From: Delftia tsuruhatensis
GTDB lineage: Bacteria > Pseudomonadota > Gammaproteobacteria > Burkholderiales > Burkholderiaceae_C
Length of the DNA stretch: 64,000 nucleotides
Assembly (NCBI RefSeq): GCF_903815225.1
Contig: NZ_LR813084.1
Span: 4,612,001-4,676,000, forward strand
Direction of reading: 5' to 3'
The notes below the pieces were generated by a model. The model worked only from the letters and a program-made list of their open reading frames with translations, had not been told where the DNA came from and ran no database searches. Every line of letters begins with the position of its first letter. The first letter of the stretch is position 1. Made by a program: the position numbers and the translations under genes. Below, in pieces: positions 1-9,333 of this stretch.

Positions 1-64
1 GCCCATCTCGCACTGCAACGTGTTCCGCTGCTACGACAACAACGGCGGCATCCACCCCCGCTGA
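1..64 (+). CDS. 3' end of an unidentified protein gene (partial)
   Basis: An open frame enters from the left edge and stops with TGA at 62-64. The visible tail reads PISHCNVFRCYDNNGGIHPR. I do not recognise the family. It converges on the next gene with one base between the stop codons, a spacing seen repeatedly in this window, which supports it being a true gene end. Only 20 codons are visible, so no function is proposed. Confidence 0.5.
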   Translation, partial: PISHCNVFRCYDNNGGIHPR

Positions 65-65
65 T

Positions 66-1085
66 TCAGGCGCGCAGCCCCTGCTCCACGGTCGGGTAGC
101 GCAATCTCAGGCCCAGTTCCACCTTCAGGCGGTGGTTGTGCAGGCGGCGTGATTCCCCCATGAAGCTCAGCAGGCTGGCCGGCAGCTCGCGCTGCGCCTG
201 CTCGCGCGTGATGCGTGCAGGGCGCGGCAGGCCGTAGAGATCGGCGGCAAGGTCGAAGTAGTCGCCCATGCGCAGCTGCGTATCGTCGCTGGCGTGGTAG
301 ATGCGCTGGGGCCGGCCGCGCCACAGCGCCAGCACGCAGGCTCTTGCCAGGTCGTCTGCATGGATGTGGTTGGTATAGACGTCCTCCTCGGCCCGCAGCA
401 ACGGCGTGCCACGCAGCAGACGCCCGCGCGGCGTGCCGCCTTCCCTGTCGGGGGCATAGATGCCCGGAATGCGCAGAATGCTGGCGCGCACGCCACCGCG
501 TCCGGCGAACCGCACGGCCCGCTCGGCATTCACGCGTCGCAGCGCACGCGCCGTGGCCGCCGCCGTGGGCCGGCTCTCGTCGATCCAGGCGCCATCGCAG
601 TTGCCATACACGCCCGAAGTCGAGCCATAGACCAGGCGGGCTGGCAGGCCCCGGCGGCGCAGCGCGCGCAGCAGGGCCGTGGTGCGCGGGTCCAGCCACC
701 AGCCATCGCTGCCCTCGTCCGAACCGGGGGGCGGCGCAAGGTGCACGACACGGGTGGCCAATCCGGCCAGCCGGCGCAGCGAGTCCGGTGCATCGAGGTC
801 GCCCTGCAGCGGCGTGATGCCGGCCGCACGCAAGGCTGGCGCCCGGCCGGCGCCGCGCGTCAGGGCCAGCACGCGCGGGCCGCGCCGCGTGCGATCCGCC
901 GGCGCGGCGGGCGCGCCGGCCAGCGCACCGGCCACCCGCAGCCCCACATCTCCACAGCCGACGATGAGCACGCGTTCGCGTCGAAAGCGCGCCGGCAGCG
1001 CGCCCAATGGGTTTTGGTTTGAGGGCAAAATCCAGGCCTGTTGCGAGGGCGGCCAGCCAAGCGCCGCAGATGGCGGCCGCGGCAT
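66..1085 (-). CDS. NAD-dependent epimerase/dehydratase-like (SDR) protein
   Basis: The 339-residue product has a nucleotide-binding glycine motif IVGCGDVG near residues 41-48, which fits the Rossmann fold of extended/atypical short-chain dehydrogenases. The stretch YGSTSGVYG near residues 153-161 is the usual strand and Ser/Tyr region of the family. No lysine follows that tyrosine in a YxxxK arrangement, so catalysis is uncertain; this resembles the YeeZ-type proteins, whose substrate is unknown. The start is ambiguous: ATG at 1085 was chosen, but a TTG at 1007 or a GTG at 971 would place the Rossmann motif at the N-terminus, as is usual. It diverges from the ferredoxin reductase gene at 1155, with about 70 bases between. 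Confidence 0.75.
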   Translation of the reverse strand: MPRPPSAALGWPPSQQAWILPSNQNPLGALPARFRRERVLIVGCGDVGLRVAGALAGAPAAPADRTRRGPRVLALTRGAGRAPALRAAGITPLQGDLDAPDSLRRLAGLATRVVHLAPPPGSDEGSDGWWLDPRTTALLRALRRRGLPARLVYGSTSGVYGNCDGAWIDESRPTAAATARALRRVNAERAVRFAGRGGVRASILRIPGIYAPDREGGTPRGRLLRGTPLLRAEEDVYTNHIHADDLARACVLALWRGRPQRIYHASDDTQLRMGDYFDLAADLYGLPRPARITREQAQRELPASLLSFMGESRRLHNHRLKVELGLRLRYPTVEQGLRA

Positions 1086-1154
1086 GTCCGCCCGGGAAAG
1101 AAGATCACCGCGGCGCTGCATGCACCCGCCGGCGCCCCCGAGGATACCGAGAAC

Positions 1155-2207
1155 ATGACCGAGATTGCCAACATTTCCCACGAAATCACCGTACAGCCCA
1201 GCGGCCGTGCCTTCAGCACCCAGGGCAGCGAGACCATCCTGTCCGCGGCCATCCGCTCCGGCGTGGGCCTGCCCTACGGCTGCAAGGACGGTGCCTGCGG
1301 CTCCTGCAAGTGCAAGAAGCTCGTCGGCCATGTCATCCATGGCGCGCATTCCGACAAGGCCCTGACCGCCCAGGAAGAAGCCGACGGCTACGTGCTGACC
1401 TGCTGCGCCACCCCCCAGTCTGCCGTGGTTCTGGAGTCGCGCCAGGTCACCGATGCCAGTTCCTTCCCGATCAAGAAGATGCCCGTGCGCGTGGCCGCAC
1501 TGGAGAAGAAGTCGCATGACGTGATGCAGGTGCGCCTGCAGTTGCCGGCCGCCGACAAGTTCCGCTACCACGCGGGCCAGTATGTGGAGTTCATCCTGCG
1601 CGACGGTGCACGCCGCGCCTATTCGATGGCCACGGCCCCGCATGTCCAGGACACGGCGCCGGGCCTGGAGCTGCATATCCGCCACATGCCGGGCGGCACG
1701 TTCACCGACCATGTGTTCGCGGGTCTGCGGGAAAAGGAAATCCTGCGCGTCGAAGGTCCGTTCGGCAGCTTCTTCCTGCGCGAGGACAGCGACAAGCCCA
1801 TCGTCCTGCTGGCCTCGGGCACGGGCTTCGCGCCCATCAAGGCCCTGATCGAGCACATGCGGCACAAGGGCATCGAGCGCCCCGTGGCGTTCTACTGGGG
1901 CGGCCGGCGGCCCGAAGACCTCTACCTCGACGCCTGGGTGCGCGAGCAGGCTGCCGCCATGCCCTCGCTCCACTACGTGCCCGTGGTCTCCGAGGCACTG
2001 GCCGAAGACGGCTGGAGCGGCCGCACCGGCTTCGTCCACAAGGCGGTGATGGAGGACTTCGCCGATCTCTCGGGCCATCAGGTCTATGCCTGCGGCGCCC
2101 CCATCGTCGTGGAATCGGCCCGCGAAGCCTATGTGCAGCAGCGCGGCCTGCCCGCCGAAGAGTTCTACGCGGACGCATTCACGTCGGAAGCCGACAAGGC
2201 CTCCTGA
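1155..2207 (+). CDS. Ferredoxin-FAD/NAD(P) oxidoreductase (CDP-6-deoxy-glucoseen reductase-like)
   Basis: The 350-residue protein combines a plant-type [2Fe-2S] ferredoxin domain (C43-x4-C48-x2-C51 and C83/C84) with an FAD domain (RAYS near 154-157) and an NAD(P) domain (LLASGTGFAPIKA near 218-230). This is the layout of phenol hydroxylase reductase components and of the AscD-like CDP-6-deoxy-delta-3,4-glucoseen reductases that are common in Burkholderiales. It would pass electrons from NAD(P)H through FAD and the Fe-S centre to a partner oxygenase or dehydrase. No partner lies next to it, so the true acceptor is unknown. ATG 1155 starts exactly at the conserved domain; the frame is open further upstream but that part does not look coding. 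Confidence 0.88.
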   Translation: MTEIANISHEITVQPSGRAFSTQGSETILSAAIRSGVGLPYGCKDGACGSCKCKKLVGHVIHGAHSDKALTAQEEADGYVLTCCATPQSAVVLESRQVTDASSFPIKKMPVRVAALEKKSHDVMQVRLQLPAADKFRYHAGQYVEFILRDGARRAYSMATAPHVQDTAPGLELHIRHMPGGTFTDHVFAGLREKEILRVEGPFGSFFLREDSDKPIVLLASGTGFAPIKALIEHMRHKGIERPVAFYWGGRRPEDLYLDAWVREQAAAMPSLHYVPVVSEALAEDGWSGRTGFVHKAVMEDFADLSGHQVYACGAPIVVESAREAYVQQRGLPAEEFYADAFTSEADKAS

Positions 2208-2308
2208 TCACGCTTCAGGCCGGCACAGATCAAGCCCTGCGCAGAAAAATTGCTTCACATACCTGCGCCCGACCAGGTGTCGCAATTTTTTTGCAAAATA
2301 GCGCCCCT

Positions 2309-3277
2309 ATGAACCGTAGAAACAGCCTTCTCTCGGTCATGGCGGCCGTTGCTGCCCTGGCCTCCCCGCTTGCCCTGGCGCAAGAGCCCATCCGCCTGAT
2401 CGTGCCCTACGCACCCGGCGGTCCGATCGACATCACCGCGCGCGCGCTGGCCGAGCGGGTGCGCGACGCCCTGGGCGTGGTCATCATCGACAATCGGGCC
2501 GGTGCGGGCGGCAACATCGGCGCCGACGCCATCGCGCGCGCCACGCCGGACGGCCTGACCATAGGCATCTCCGCCACGGCCACCCATGCCGTCAACCCCT
2601 GGCTCTACACCAGGATGCCCTATGACGCCGGCAAGGATTTCGCGGGCATCACCCAGATGGTGCGCGTGCCCAACGTGCTGGTGATGAATGCGGCACGCGC
2701 CGAGCAGCTGAAGATCCACAGCGTGGCCGACCTGATCGCCTATGCCAAGGCCAACCCCGGCAAGCTCAACTACGGCAGCGGCGGCAACGGCAGCGCAGGC
2801 CATCTGGCTGGCGAGATGCTCAAGCAAAAGGCCGGCATCTTCGCGCTGCACGTGCCCTATCGCGGCGCCAACCCCGCCCAGCTCGCCCTGCTGTCCGGCG
2901 AGGTGGACTTCAACATCGACAACCTGGCCGCCGCCGCGCCCAACATCCGCTCGGGCAAGCTCAAGGCGCTGGCCGTGACCTCGCTGGCGCCCACATCGCT
3001 GCTACCGGGAGTTCCTGCGCTTTCCAGGACCTTCCCGGGCTTTGCCATCGACACCTGGTGGGGCCTGGTCGCTCCCGCGGGCACGCCCAGGCCCGTGCTG
3101 GACAAGCTGAGCAAGGCCTTCTCCGAGGCCCTGGCCGCGCCCGAGACCAAGACCCGCTTCGAGCTGCTGATGGCCGAGCCCGTTTCCTCGACTCCGGCCG
3201 AGTTCGACAGGTTCATGGCTGCCGAGCGCGCCAAGTACCAATCCATCGTCAAGGCCTCGGGCGCGAAGGTCGATTGA
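2309..3277 (+). CDS. Bug-family tripartite tricarboxylate transporter binding protein
   Basis: The 322-residue product starts with a signal peptide (basic MNRR, hydrophobic run, likely cut after ALA near residue 24) followed by IRLIVPYAPGGPIDITAR, the signature opening of Bug (TctC) periplasmic solute-binding proteins. Members capture organic acids or other small carboxylates; the ligand cannot be read from sequence. These proteins are very numerous in Comamonadaceae and usually stand alone, as here: no TctA/TctB membrane gene is adjacent. ATG 2309 was preferred to a TTG at 2291 because it starts the signal peptide directly. It is followed by a strong hairpin shared with convergent folK. Confidence 0.9.
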   Translation: MNRRNSLLSVMAAVAALASPLALAQEPIRLIVPYAPGGPIDITARALAERVRDALGVVIIDNRAGAGGNIGADAIARATPDGLTIGISATATHAVNPWLYTRMPYDAGKDFAGITQMVRVPNVLVMNAARAEQLKIHSVADLIAYAKANPGKLNYGSGGNGSAGHLAGEMLKQKAGIFALHVPYRGANPAQLALLSGEVDFNIDNLAAAAPNIRSGKLKALAVTSLAPTSLLPGVPALSRTFPGFAIDTWWGLVAPAGTPRPVLDKLSKAFSEALAAPETKTRFELLMAEPVSSTPAEFDRFMAAERAKYQSIVKASGAKVD

Positions 3278-3293
3278 CACACCCGGATCCGTC

Positions 3294-3330
3294 AAAAGGC
3301 CGCGGCCGCCACATGGCGCCGCGGCCTTTT
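3294..3330. terminator. Bidirectional intrinsic terminator between Bug gene and folK
   Basis: AAAAGGCCGCGGC (3294-3306) pairs perfectly with GCCGCGGCCTTTT (3318-3330), a 13-pair stem with an 11-base loop and A and T runs on both sides. It lies between two convergent genes and can serve both. Confidence 0.8.
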
Positions 3331-3348
3331 GCATCGGGGGGGGTGGCT

Positions 3349-3846
3349 TCAAGCGCCGCGCCGATGCCAGCCGGCTGCCTCGGCCAGGCGGATGCCCTGC
3401 CCCTGTACCGCCCGCAGTTGCTCGGGCGTGACACGCTGCGGCGCGATCTCGGCCAGGGGGACGAGCACGAAAGCGCGCTCGTACATGCGTGGATGCGGCA
3501 CGCACAGGCGCGGCAGGTCCATGCGCTCATCGCCCCACAGCTCGATGTCCAGGTCCAGCGTGCGCGGCGCATTGCGGTAGGGCCGTTCACGCCCGGCCGC
3601 CAGCTCGATCGCCTGCAGTGCATCCAGCAGTGCCAGCGGCGCCAGCGTGGTGCGCACGGCGGCCACCGCATTCAGGTAGTCAGGGCCGCTGGAGTCGATG
3701 GGCGCCGTGCTGTAGAGCGAGGACACGGCCACGAGGCACGTGCCGGGCAGGCCGGCGATGGCTTCCAGGGCCCGGCCCAGTGCCCGGCCACGGTCACCCA
3801 GATTGGCCCCCAGGCCGATGGCGACCCAGTGGCCTGTTTCAGTCAT
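3349..3846 (-). CDS. folK: 2-amino-4-hydroxy-6-hydroxymethyldihydropteridine pyrophosphokinase
   Basis: FolK moves pyrophosphate from ATP to hydroxymethyl-dihydropterin, the step before dihydropteroate synthase in folate synthesis. The 165-residue product is the usual length for a monofunctional HPPK. It shows the N-terminal GLGANLGDR motif (about residues 12-20), STAPIDSSGPDYLNAV in the middle and RNAPRTLDLDIELWGDE with the conserved acidic residues that bind Mg-ATP, followed by VPHPRMYERAFVLVPL. It is the last gene of a minus-strand run and its start overlaps the pcnB stop by 8 bases, which implies translational coupling. The pcnB-folK pairing is conserved in many Proteobacteria. Confidence 0.96.
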   Translation of the reverse strand: MTETGHWVAIGLGANLGDRGRALGRALEAIAGLPGTCLVAVSSLYSTAPIDSSGPDYLNAVAAVRTTLAPLALLDALQAIELAAGRERPYRNAPRTLDLDIELWGDERMDLPRLCVPHPRMYERAFVLVPLAEIAPQRVTPEQLRAVQGQGIRLAEAAGWHRRGA

Positions 3847-5425
3847 CGCCGCCCATGCCACCGCCGTCACCGCCGCCGTGCGGCTTGCGGCGGCGGCGCC
3901 GCCGCTTCCTGGGTGCCGCGCCCTCTTCGCCTGCGGGCTGTGGCAGCGCCGCGGCGTCGTCCGGAGCACCCCCTTCGGCCAGATTCACGCCTTCGCGGGG
4001 TTGCCGCACCTTGGGCACGCGGTGCACCTTGGGCTCGGCGCTGCGCTGGCGCGCACGCTGCTCGTCGCGGGCCTGGGCGATCAGGTCGTCGCGGCGCGCG
4101 TCGTCGGCGTTCTGGAATTCCTGCCACCAACTGGCCAGGCTTTCCTCGACCTCCCCGATGTCGGCACGCAACCGCATGAAGTCGAAACCCGCCCGAAAGC
4201 GCGGCTGGGCCACCAGGCTGAAGGGCGTGGCACCCGTGCGCTTGTCAAAGCGCGGCTGCATGACCCAGATCTCACGCATGTCGGCGGCCAGCTTGCCCCG
4301 GCCGGAGACATCGCCGATGCGCTGGTCGAACACCTCGTCAATGGACTCCTGCAGGGCCGGGAACGGATGCTGGCGCTGGTTCAGGCGCCGCTCCCAGCCG
4401 GTCTTGACATCCTGCCACAGCACGCAGGCCAGCAGGAAGCTGGGGGCCACGGGCTTGCCCTCCTCGACGCGGCGGTCGGTGTCCGTCAGGGCCGCCTGCA
4501 CGAACGGGTGGTCCGCACGTTCGACCACCACATCCAGCAGCGAGTAGATGCCGCGCGCCAGGCCCAGGTCGCGCAACTGCTGCACGGAGGCCAGCGCATG
4601 GCCGGTCTGCAGCAGCTTGAGCATTTCGTCGAACAGGCGGCTTTGCGGCACGTCGGCCAGCAGCGGCTCGCATTCGACCAGCGGCCTGGCGGTCTTGGGC
4701 TCCAGCTTGAAGCCCTTGCCCTGCAGCTTGGCGGCGAAACGCACGGCGCGGATGATGCGCACCGGGTCCTCGCGGTAGCGCGTGGCCGGGTCGCCGATCA
4801 TGCGCAGCACGCGCTTCTTGGCGTCGTCTATGCCCTTGTGGTAGTCCACCACGATCTGCGTGTGCGGATCGTAGTACATGGCGTTGATGGTGAAGTCGCG
4901 GCGCGTGGCATCCTGGTCCTGCGGACCCCAGACATTGTCGCGCAGCACCCGGCCGCTGGCGTCCACGGCGTGCTGCATGCCGGCCAGCTGGGCCTTGCTG
5001 GTGCGCTCGTTGCCGCTGACGGCCTCGGCCGCGCTGTTGTCCAGGAAGGCGCGGAAGGTGGAGACCTCGATGACCTCGTTCTCCCGGCCACGCCCATAGA
5101 CCACGTGCACGATGCGAAAGCGCTTGCCGATGATGAAGGCCCGCCTGAACAGTCCCTTGACCTGCTCGGGCGTGGCATTCGTGGCCACGTCGAAGTCCTT
5201 GGGACGCAGGCCCAGCAGCAGGTCCCGCACCGCGCCCCCGACGATGTAGGCCTCGTAGCCGGCATCCTGCAGCGTCTGCACCACGTCGATGGCGCGCCGG
5301 TCCACGAGGTTGGGGTCGATGCCGTGCACCTGCACCGGCACCTCCTGGCGCTTTCCGAACGGGGACTTGCGCGCGCGCGGCGCTGGCGTCTTGCCCAGCA
5401 GCTTGTCGATGAATGTCTTGATCAT
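3839..5425 (-). CDS. pcnB: Poly(A) polymerase I
   Basis: PcnB adds poly(A) tails to RNA 3' ends and so promotes degradation. The 528-residue protein has the nucleotidyltransferase core with GGAVRDLLLG (about 63-72) and DFDVATNATPEQV (from about 77) carrying the metal-binding aspartates, then RRDFTINAMYYDP and the flanking RYREDPVRIIRAVRFAAKL typical of poly(A) polymerase and CCA-adding enzymes. Length and the long C-terminal extension favour PcnB over a CCA enzyme. The C-terminus is strongly basic (a run of six arginines) and then Gly/Asp-rich, probably an RNA-binding tail. ATG 5425 overlaps the stop of the upstream HAD gene by 4 bases (ATGA). Confidence 0.95.
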   Translation of the reverse strand: MIKTFIDKLLGKTPAPRARKSPFGKRQEVPVQVHGIDPNLVDRRAIDVVQTLQDAGYEAYIVGGAVRDLLLGLRPKDFDVATNATPEQVKGLFRRAFIIGKRFRIVHVVYGRGRENEVIEVSTFRAFLDNSAAEAVSGNERTSKAQLAGMQHAVDASGRVLRDNVWGPQDQDATRRDFTINAMYYDPHTQIVVDYHKGIDDAKKRVLRMIGDPATRYREDPVRIIRAVRFAAKLQGKGFKLEPKTARPLVECEPLLADVPQSRLFDEMLKLLQTGHALASVQQLRDLGLARGIYSLLDVVVERADHPFVQAALTDTDRRVEEGKPVAPSFLLACVLWQDVKTGWERRLNQRQHPFPALQESIDEVFDQRIGDVSGRGKLAADMREIWVMQPRFDKRTGATPFSLVAQPRFRAGFDFMRLRADIGEVEESLASWWQEFQNADDARRDDLIAQARDEQRARQRSAEPKVHRVPKVRQPREGVNLAEGGAPDDAAALPQPAGEEGAAPRKRRRRRRKPHGGGDGGGMGGDD

Positions 5426-6123
5426 GGGGCTTCGCCAAACAGGTCCAGAATGTGCCAGCCCCGCTCCCGGGCCAGGGCGCGCAGCCGCGTGTCGGGGTTG
5501 GTGGCCACGGGATGGTCCACGCGCTCGAGCAGGGGCACGTCGTTCCAGGAATCGCTGTAGAACCAGGTCTCCACGTCCTTCCAGTCCAGGCCGCGCGCCT
5601 CCAGCCACTGCTGCATGCGCCGCACCTTGCCGTCGCGCATGCTCGGCGTGCCACGGATCTCGCCCGTGAACCAGCCCCGGGCGTCGCGCTCCAGCTCCAC
5701 CGCGATCAATTCCTTCACGCCCAGCGCGGCGGCAATGGGACGTGTCACGAATTCATTGGTGGCCGTGACGATGACCACCTCGTCGCCCGCCTGCTGGTGC
5801 CCGCGCAGCAGATCCAGCGCCTGCGGCCGGATCGCCGGGGAGATGACCTCGCGCATGAAGCGCTCGTGGGCCTGGCCGGCCTGCTGGGCGCCCCGGGCGC
5901 AGAAGGCCTCGGTGGCAAAGCGCACATAGTCGTGCACATCGAGCGTGCCTGCCTGGTAATGCGCGAAGAACTCGGCATTGCGCCGGCCGAACTCGGCCGG
6001 GTCGGTCCAGCCGATGCGCGTCGTGAATTCGCCCCACTCGTAGTCCGAGTCCAGCGGCAGCAGCGTATGGTCCAGGTCGAACAACGCCAGCCGTGGCCGG
6101 GGTTGCTTCTGTTCAGAAGTCAT
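5422..6123 (-). CDS. HAD-superfamily hydrolase, subfamily IB
   Basis: The 233-residue product has all HAD phosphatase motifs: motif I FDLDHTLL (Asp16 nucleophile and Asp18), motif II VIVTATNEF, a lysine in the GKVRRM segment, and motif IV SDSWNDVPLL. This matches the HAD-IB group of phosphoserine-phosphatase-like enzymes found beside pcnB in Burkholderiales. The substrate is unknown; histidinol-phosphate and phosphoserine activities exist in the family and cannot be told apart here. The gene sits between hda (43-base gap) and pcnB (4-base overlap), so the four genes are almost certainly one transcript. Confidence 0.9.
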   Translation of the reverse strand: MTSEQKQPRPRLALFDLDHTLLPLDSDYEWGEFTTRIGWTDPAEFGRRNAEFFAHYQAGTLDVHDYVRFATEAFCARGAQQAGQAHERFMREVISPAIRPQALDLLRGHQQAGDEVVIVTATNEFVTRPIAAALGVKELIAVELERDARGWFTGEIRGTPSMRDGKVRRMQQWLEARGLDWKDVETWFYSDSWNDVPLLERVDHPVATNPDTRLRALARERGWHILDLFGEAP

Positions 6124-6165
6124 GCAATTCCCACAAAAGGCCGGAACCGGGAGCGGTGAAGGGGC

Positions 6166-6873
6166 TCATTCGGTTTCCAGCATGGTCTTGAGCAACGGGA
6201 TGGTGATGGCGCGCTTGTTGCGCAGCGCAAAGCCGTCGAGCATGTCGAGCAGCTGCATCAGGCTGCCCAGATCGCGCGAAAAGCGCTTGAGCATGTAGTC
6301 CATCACATCGTCGCCCAGAAAAACGCCACGGGCATCAGCCTCCTGGCGCAGCACCGCGCGTCGCGCGGTTTCATCCAGCAACTGCAGCTGGAACACATGG
6401 CCCCAGCCCAGCCGTGTGCGCAGATCCTCGCGCAGCTTGAGGTCGGCCGGCGGCAGCGGCCCCGCGCCCAGCACCCAGCGCGGCGAACCCGTGGCCGGAC
6501 TCGTTGCGTTGACGAACCAGTTGAACGCCCTGGCCTGCTGCAGCGGGGTGTAGATGTCCACATCGTCCATGAGCACCGCCGCCCAGCGTTCGTCGAACGG
6601 CGGTGGAAACAGCGTGGTCGCATCCATCCAGCCCACCATGGCCCCCTGCTCGCGCAAGGCCTCGCGCACGGCCTTGAGCAGATGGGTCTTGCCCGACCCC
6701 GACTCACCCCAGAGATAAGTGGGCACTGGCGTACGCGCCGTCTGCATGCGCCCATCGCCCACCCAGTGGCGCAGATGGTCGATCACCGCGGCATTGGGGC
6801 CGACGAAAAAGCGCGACAGCGTCGGGCTCGACGCCATGCTGATGTCCAGGGCCAGCTGCTTCATCTGCGACAT
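6166..6873 (-). CDS. hda: DnaA regulatory inactivator Hda
   Basis: Hda binds the DNA-loaded sliding clamp and makes DnaA hydrolyse its ATP, preventing re-initiation of replication. The 235-residue protein has a DnaA-like AAA+ domain with Walker A GESGSGKT (56-63), an acidic Walker B segment VLMDDVDIY and the arginine-containing sensor region SRDLGSLMQLLDMLD. QLALD at residues 6-10 matches the position of the N-terminal clamp-binding motif. There are two possible starts: ATG 6873 (MSQMKQ) and ATG 6864 (MKQ). A purine-rich AGGAAAGGGGG stretch lies at better distance from 6873. It heads the minus-strand operon. Confidence 0.92.
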   Translation of the reverse strand: MSQMKQLALDISMASSPTLSRFFVGPNAAVIDHLRHWVGDGRMQTARTPVPTYLWGESGSGKTHLLKAVREALREQGAMVGWMDATTLFPPPFDERWAAVLMDDVDIYTPLQQARAFNWFVNATSPATGSPRWVLGAGPLPPADLKLREDLRTRLGWGHVFQLQLLDETARRAVLRQEADARGVFLGDDVMDYMLKRFSRDLGSLMQLLDMLDGFALRNKRAITIPLLKTMLETE

Positions 6874-7188
6874 ACGCGCAGCGCCCCCTTTCCTGGATCC
6901 AGGCGGGTCCATGCGGCAACAGCGGACAGAGGAATCGGCAACGGCATTGGTTGGTGAGCAAAAACGGACCCGCCGCAGCGCGGTGCCGCGGCAAGGCGAG
7001 CAACGCACCAGCTGCGCCCGGGGCGAAAGGGGGATTTTAGTCTGCGCGGCGCCCGACTCGGCGCCAGCAGGGCCGCAAGCACGACGAAAGCCCCTCGAAG
7101 CCCACTGGCGCACATGCCCTGCGGCGGCCATCGCCGTAGAATCCCGGGGTTCCAGCCCGGCATCGGGCCTACCGCACCGAACCCATCC
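6874..7188. promoter_or_regulatory. Divergent upstream region of hda and purM
   Basis: About 315 non-coding bases separate two divergent genes. On the plus strand a TAGAAT hexamer at 7137-7142 could be the -10 element for purM, but I see no good -35 at the right distance. No palindrome or repeat stood out. Confidence 0.35.
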
Positions 7189-8241
7189 ATGAGCTCTTCT
7201 GCCCCCTCCCCTACCCCGATTTCCTACAAAGACGCCGGCGTCGACATCGTTGCCGGCGATGCACTGGTCGAGCGCATCAAGCCGCTGGCCAAGAAGACCA
7301 TGCGCGAAGGCGTGATGGCCGGCATCGGAGGCTTCGGCGCACTGTTCGAGGTCCCCAAGCGCTACAAGGAGCCCGTGCTGGTCTCGGGCACCGATGGCGT
7401 GGGCACCAAGCTCAAGCTGGCCTTCGAGTGGAACATGCATGACACCGTGGGCATCGACCTGGTGGCCATGAGCGTCAACGACGTGCTGGTCCAGGGTGCC
7501 GAGCCCCTGTTCTTCCTCGACTACTTCGCCTGCGGCAAGCTGGACGTGGACACGGCCGCCGCCGTGGTCGGCGGCATCGCTCGCGGCTGCGAGCTGTCGG
7601 GCTGCGCCCTGATCGGCGGCGAAACCGCCGAGATGCCCGGCATGTACCCGGCTGGCGAATACGACCTGGCGGGCTTTGCCGTCGGCGCCGTCGAGAAGTC
7701 CAGGATCCTGACCGGCCAGAACGTGGCCGCCGGCGACGTGGTGCTGGGCCTGGCCTCGGCCGGCGTGCACTCCAACGGCTTCTCCCTGGTGCGCAAGTGC
7801 ATCGAACGCGCCGAAAGCCAGGGCGCACTGCCCGCCACGCTGGATGGCAAGCCGTTCAGGCAGGCCATCATGGAACCCACGCGCCTGTACGTGAAGAACG
7901 TGCTGGCCGCATTGGAGCAGCACCCCATCAAGGCGCTGGCCCACATCACCGGCGGCGGCCTGCTGGAGAACATCCCCCGCGTGCTGCCCGAGGGCCTGGC
8001 CGCCCACCTGCAAGCCGGCAGCTGGCCCCAGACCGAGCTGTTCGCCTGGCTGCAGAAGACGGCCGGCATCGATGCCGTGGAAATGAACCGCACCTTCAAC
8101 AACGGCATCGGCATGGTCGTCGTCGTGCCTGCAGAAGCCGCCCAGGCCACGGCCGCCACGCTCCAGCAACTGGGCGAGACGGTCTACACCATCGGACGCA
8201 TCGCCGAACGCGGCGAGGGCGAGAGCGTCGAGGTCCGCTGA
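7189..8241 (+). CDS. purM: Phosphoribosylformylglycinamidine cyclo-ligase
   Basis: PurM closes the imidazole ring in purine synthesis, converting FGAM and ATP to AIR. The 350-residue length is typical. The protein starts with [22 protein letters not shown] and carries [14 protein letters not shown] (glycine-rich ATP/substrate loop), [45 protein letters not shown] and [16 protein letters not shown], all hallmark PurM segments. ATG 7189 was chosen because the homologous region begins about 15 residues later. The next gene, an AI-2E-family permease, begins 16 bases after the stop and is probably co-transcribed. Confidence 0.97.
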   Translation: MSSSAPSPTPISYKDAGVDIVAGDALVERIKPLAKKTMREGVMAGIGGFGALFEVPKRYKEPVLVSGTDGVGTKLKLAFEWNMHDTVGIDLVAMSVNDVLVQGAEPLFFLDYFACGKLDVDTAAAVVGGIARGCELSGCALIGGETAEMPGMYPAGEYDLAGFAVGAVEKSRILTGQNVAAGDVVLGLASAGVHSNGFSLVRKCIERAESQGALPATLDGKPFRQAIMEPTRLYVKNVLAALEQHPIKALAHITGGGLLENIPRVLPEGLAAHLQAGSWPQTELFAWLQKTAGIDAVEMNRTFNNGIGMVVVVPAEAAQATAATLQQLGETVYTIGRIAERGEGESVEVR

Positions 8242-8257
8242 CCACCGGCCCCCGCGC

Positions 8258-9316
8258 ATGACCCAGCACCTGCCCTCGCCCATCATCTCCCCGCAGCCCG
8301 CGCCCACGCGCGGCGTGACACTGGCCAGCTATATCCTGATGGCCGGCGCCCTGCTGCTGATCATGTGGCAGGGCCTGCTGCCAGGCATGCTGTGTGTCTG
8401 CGTGGGCTTCCTGGTCACGCGCAGCCTGGCCGGGCTGCTGGCACGCGCCCAGCCCAAGGCCCGGCGCGGCTCTCTGCCGCGCTGGACCCAGCTGGTGGCG
8501 GCCGCCATCGTCATCCTCGCGCCGCTGGCCCTGCTCAGCGGAGCGCTGTCGCACACGCGCACCTACATCACCGACGCCCCCCAGCAGTACCGCGAGCTGC
8601 TGGACTACCTGGCGCACACGGTGCTGGAGTTGCGCGACAAGCTGCCGGCCGACATGGCCGACCAGTTGCCCGACGGAGCCCAGGAGATCCAGCACCTGCT
8701 GGCCAGCTATCTGGCCGCCAAGGCCGGCGCCCTCGCCCATGCGGGCCGCGCCTGGCTCACCGGCCTGCTCTACGCCTATGTGGGCATGATCATCGGCGCG
8801 CTGGCCGCCGTGCGCCCCATCACCACGCGCCGCCCGCCGCTGGTGGCCGCACTGCGTGAACGCATCCGGCTCATGGGCCTGGCCTTCCGCCAGATCGTGG
8901 CCGCCCAGTTCTGGATCGCGGCCTTCAACACCTTTCTCACGGCCATCTTCCTGCTCGGCATCCTGCCGCACTGGAACCTGACCCTGCCCTACACGCCGGC
9001 CCTGATCACGCTGACCTTCATCGCCGGCCTGGTACCCATCGTCGGCAACCTGCTGTGCAACGTGGTGATCACCATCGTCGGCCTGTCGGTGTCTCCGGTG
9101 GCCGCGGCCGCCTGCCTGGGCTTTCTGATCCTGATCCACAAGGCCGAGTACGTGATCAACGCCAAGGTCGTGGGCCAGCGCACGCACATGGGCGTGTGGG
9201 AGCTGCTGGCCGTGATGTTCGTGGCGGAATCGGTGTTCGGCCCCGCCGGCCTGGTGGCCGCGCCACTGTTCTACGCCTACCTGAAGAAGGAACTGGAGGC
9301 GGTCCGCCTGGTCTGA
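8258..9316 (+). CDS. AI-2E family transporter (PerM/YdgG-like)
   Basis: The 352-residue protein has several hydrophobic segments, with an N-terminal pair, a large soluble or periplasmic stretch around residues 90-165, and a C-terminal cluster containing FIAGLVPIVGNLLCNVVITIVGL, the conserved signature of the AI-2E/PerM family. Members include the E. coli autoinducer-2 exporter and sodium/proton antiporters, so the substrate is not predictable. It follows purM by 16 bases and converges on the SirB1-type gene with 17 bases between the stop codons. There is no separate promoter, so expression probably depends on purM. Confidence 0.85.
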   Translation: MTQHLPSPIISPQPAPTRGVTLASYILMAGALLLIMWQGLLPGMLCVCVGFLVTRSLAGLLARAQPKARRGSLPRWTQLVAAAIVILAPLALLSGALSHTRTYITDAPQQYRELLDYLAHTVLELRDKLPADMADQLPDGAQEIQHLLASYLAAKAGALAHAGRAWLTGLLYAYVGMIIGALAAVRPITTRRPPLVAALRERIRLMGLAFRQIVAAQFWIAAFNTFLTAIFLLGILPHWNLTLPYTPALITLTFIAGLVPIVGNLLCNVVITIVGLSVSPVAAAACLGFLILIHKAEYVINAKVVGQRTHMGVWELLAVMFVAESVFGPAGLVAAPLFYAYLKKELEAVRLV

Positions 9317-9333
9317 GCCGCGGCCACCGTGAT

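Noticed and set aside
3839..3846. Eight-base overlap of pcnB and folK as a frameshift or assembly error
   Set aside because: Both proteins are full length with normal ends; the overlap is an ordinary coupled junction.
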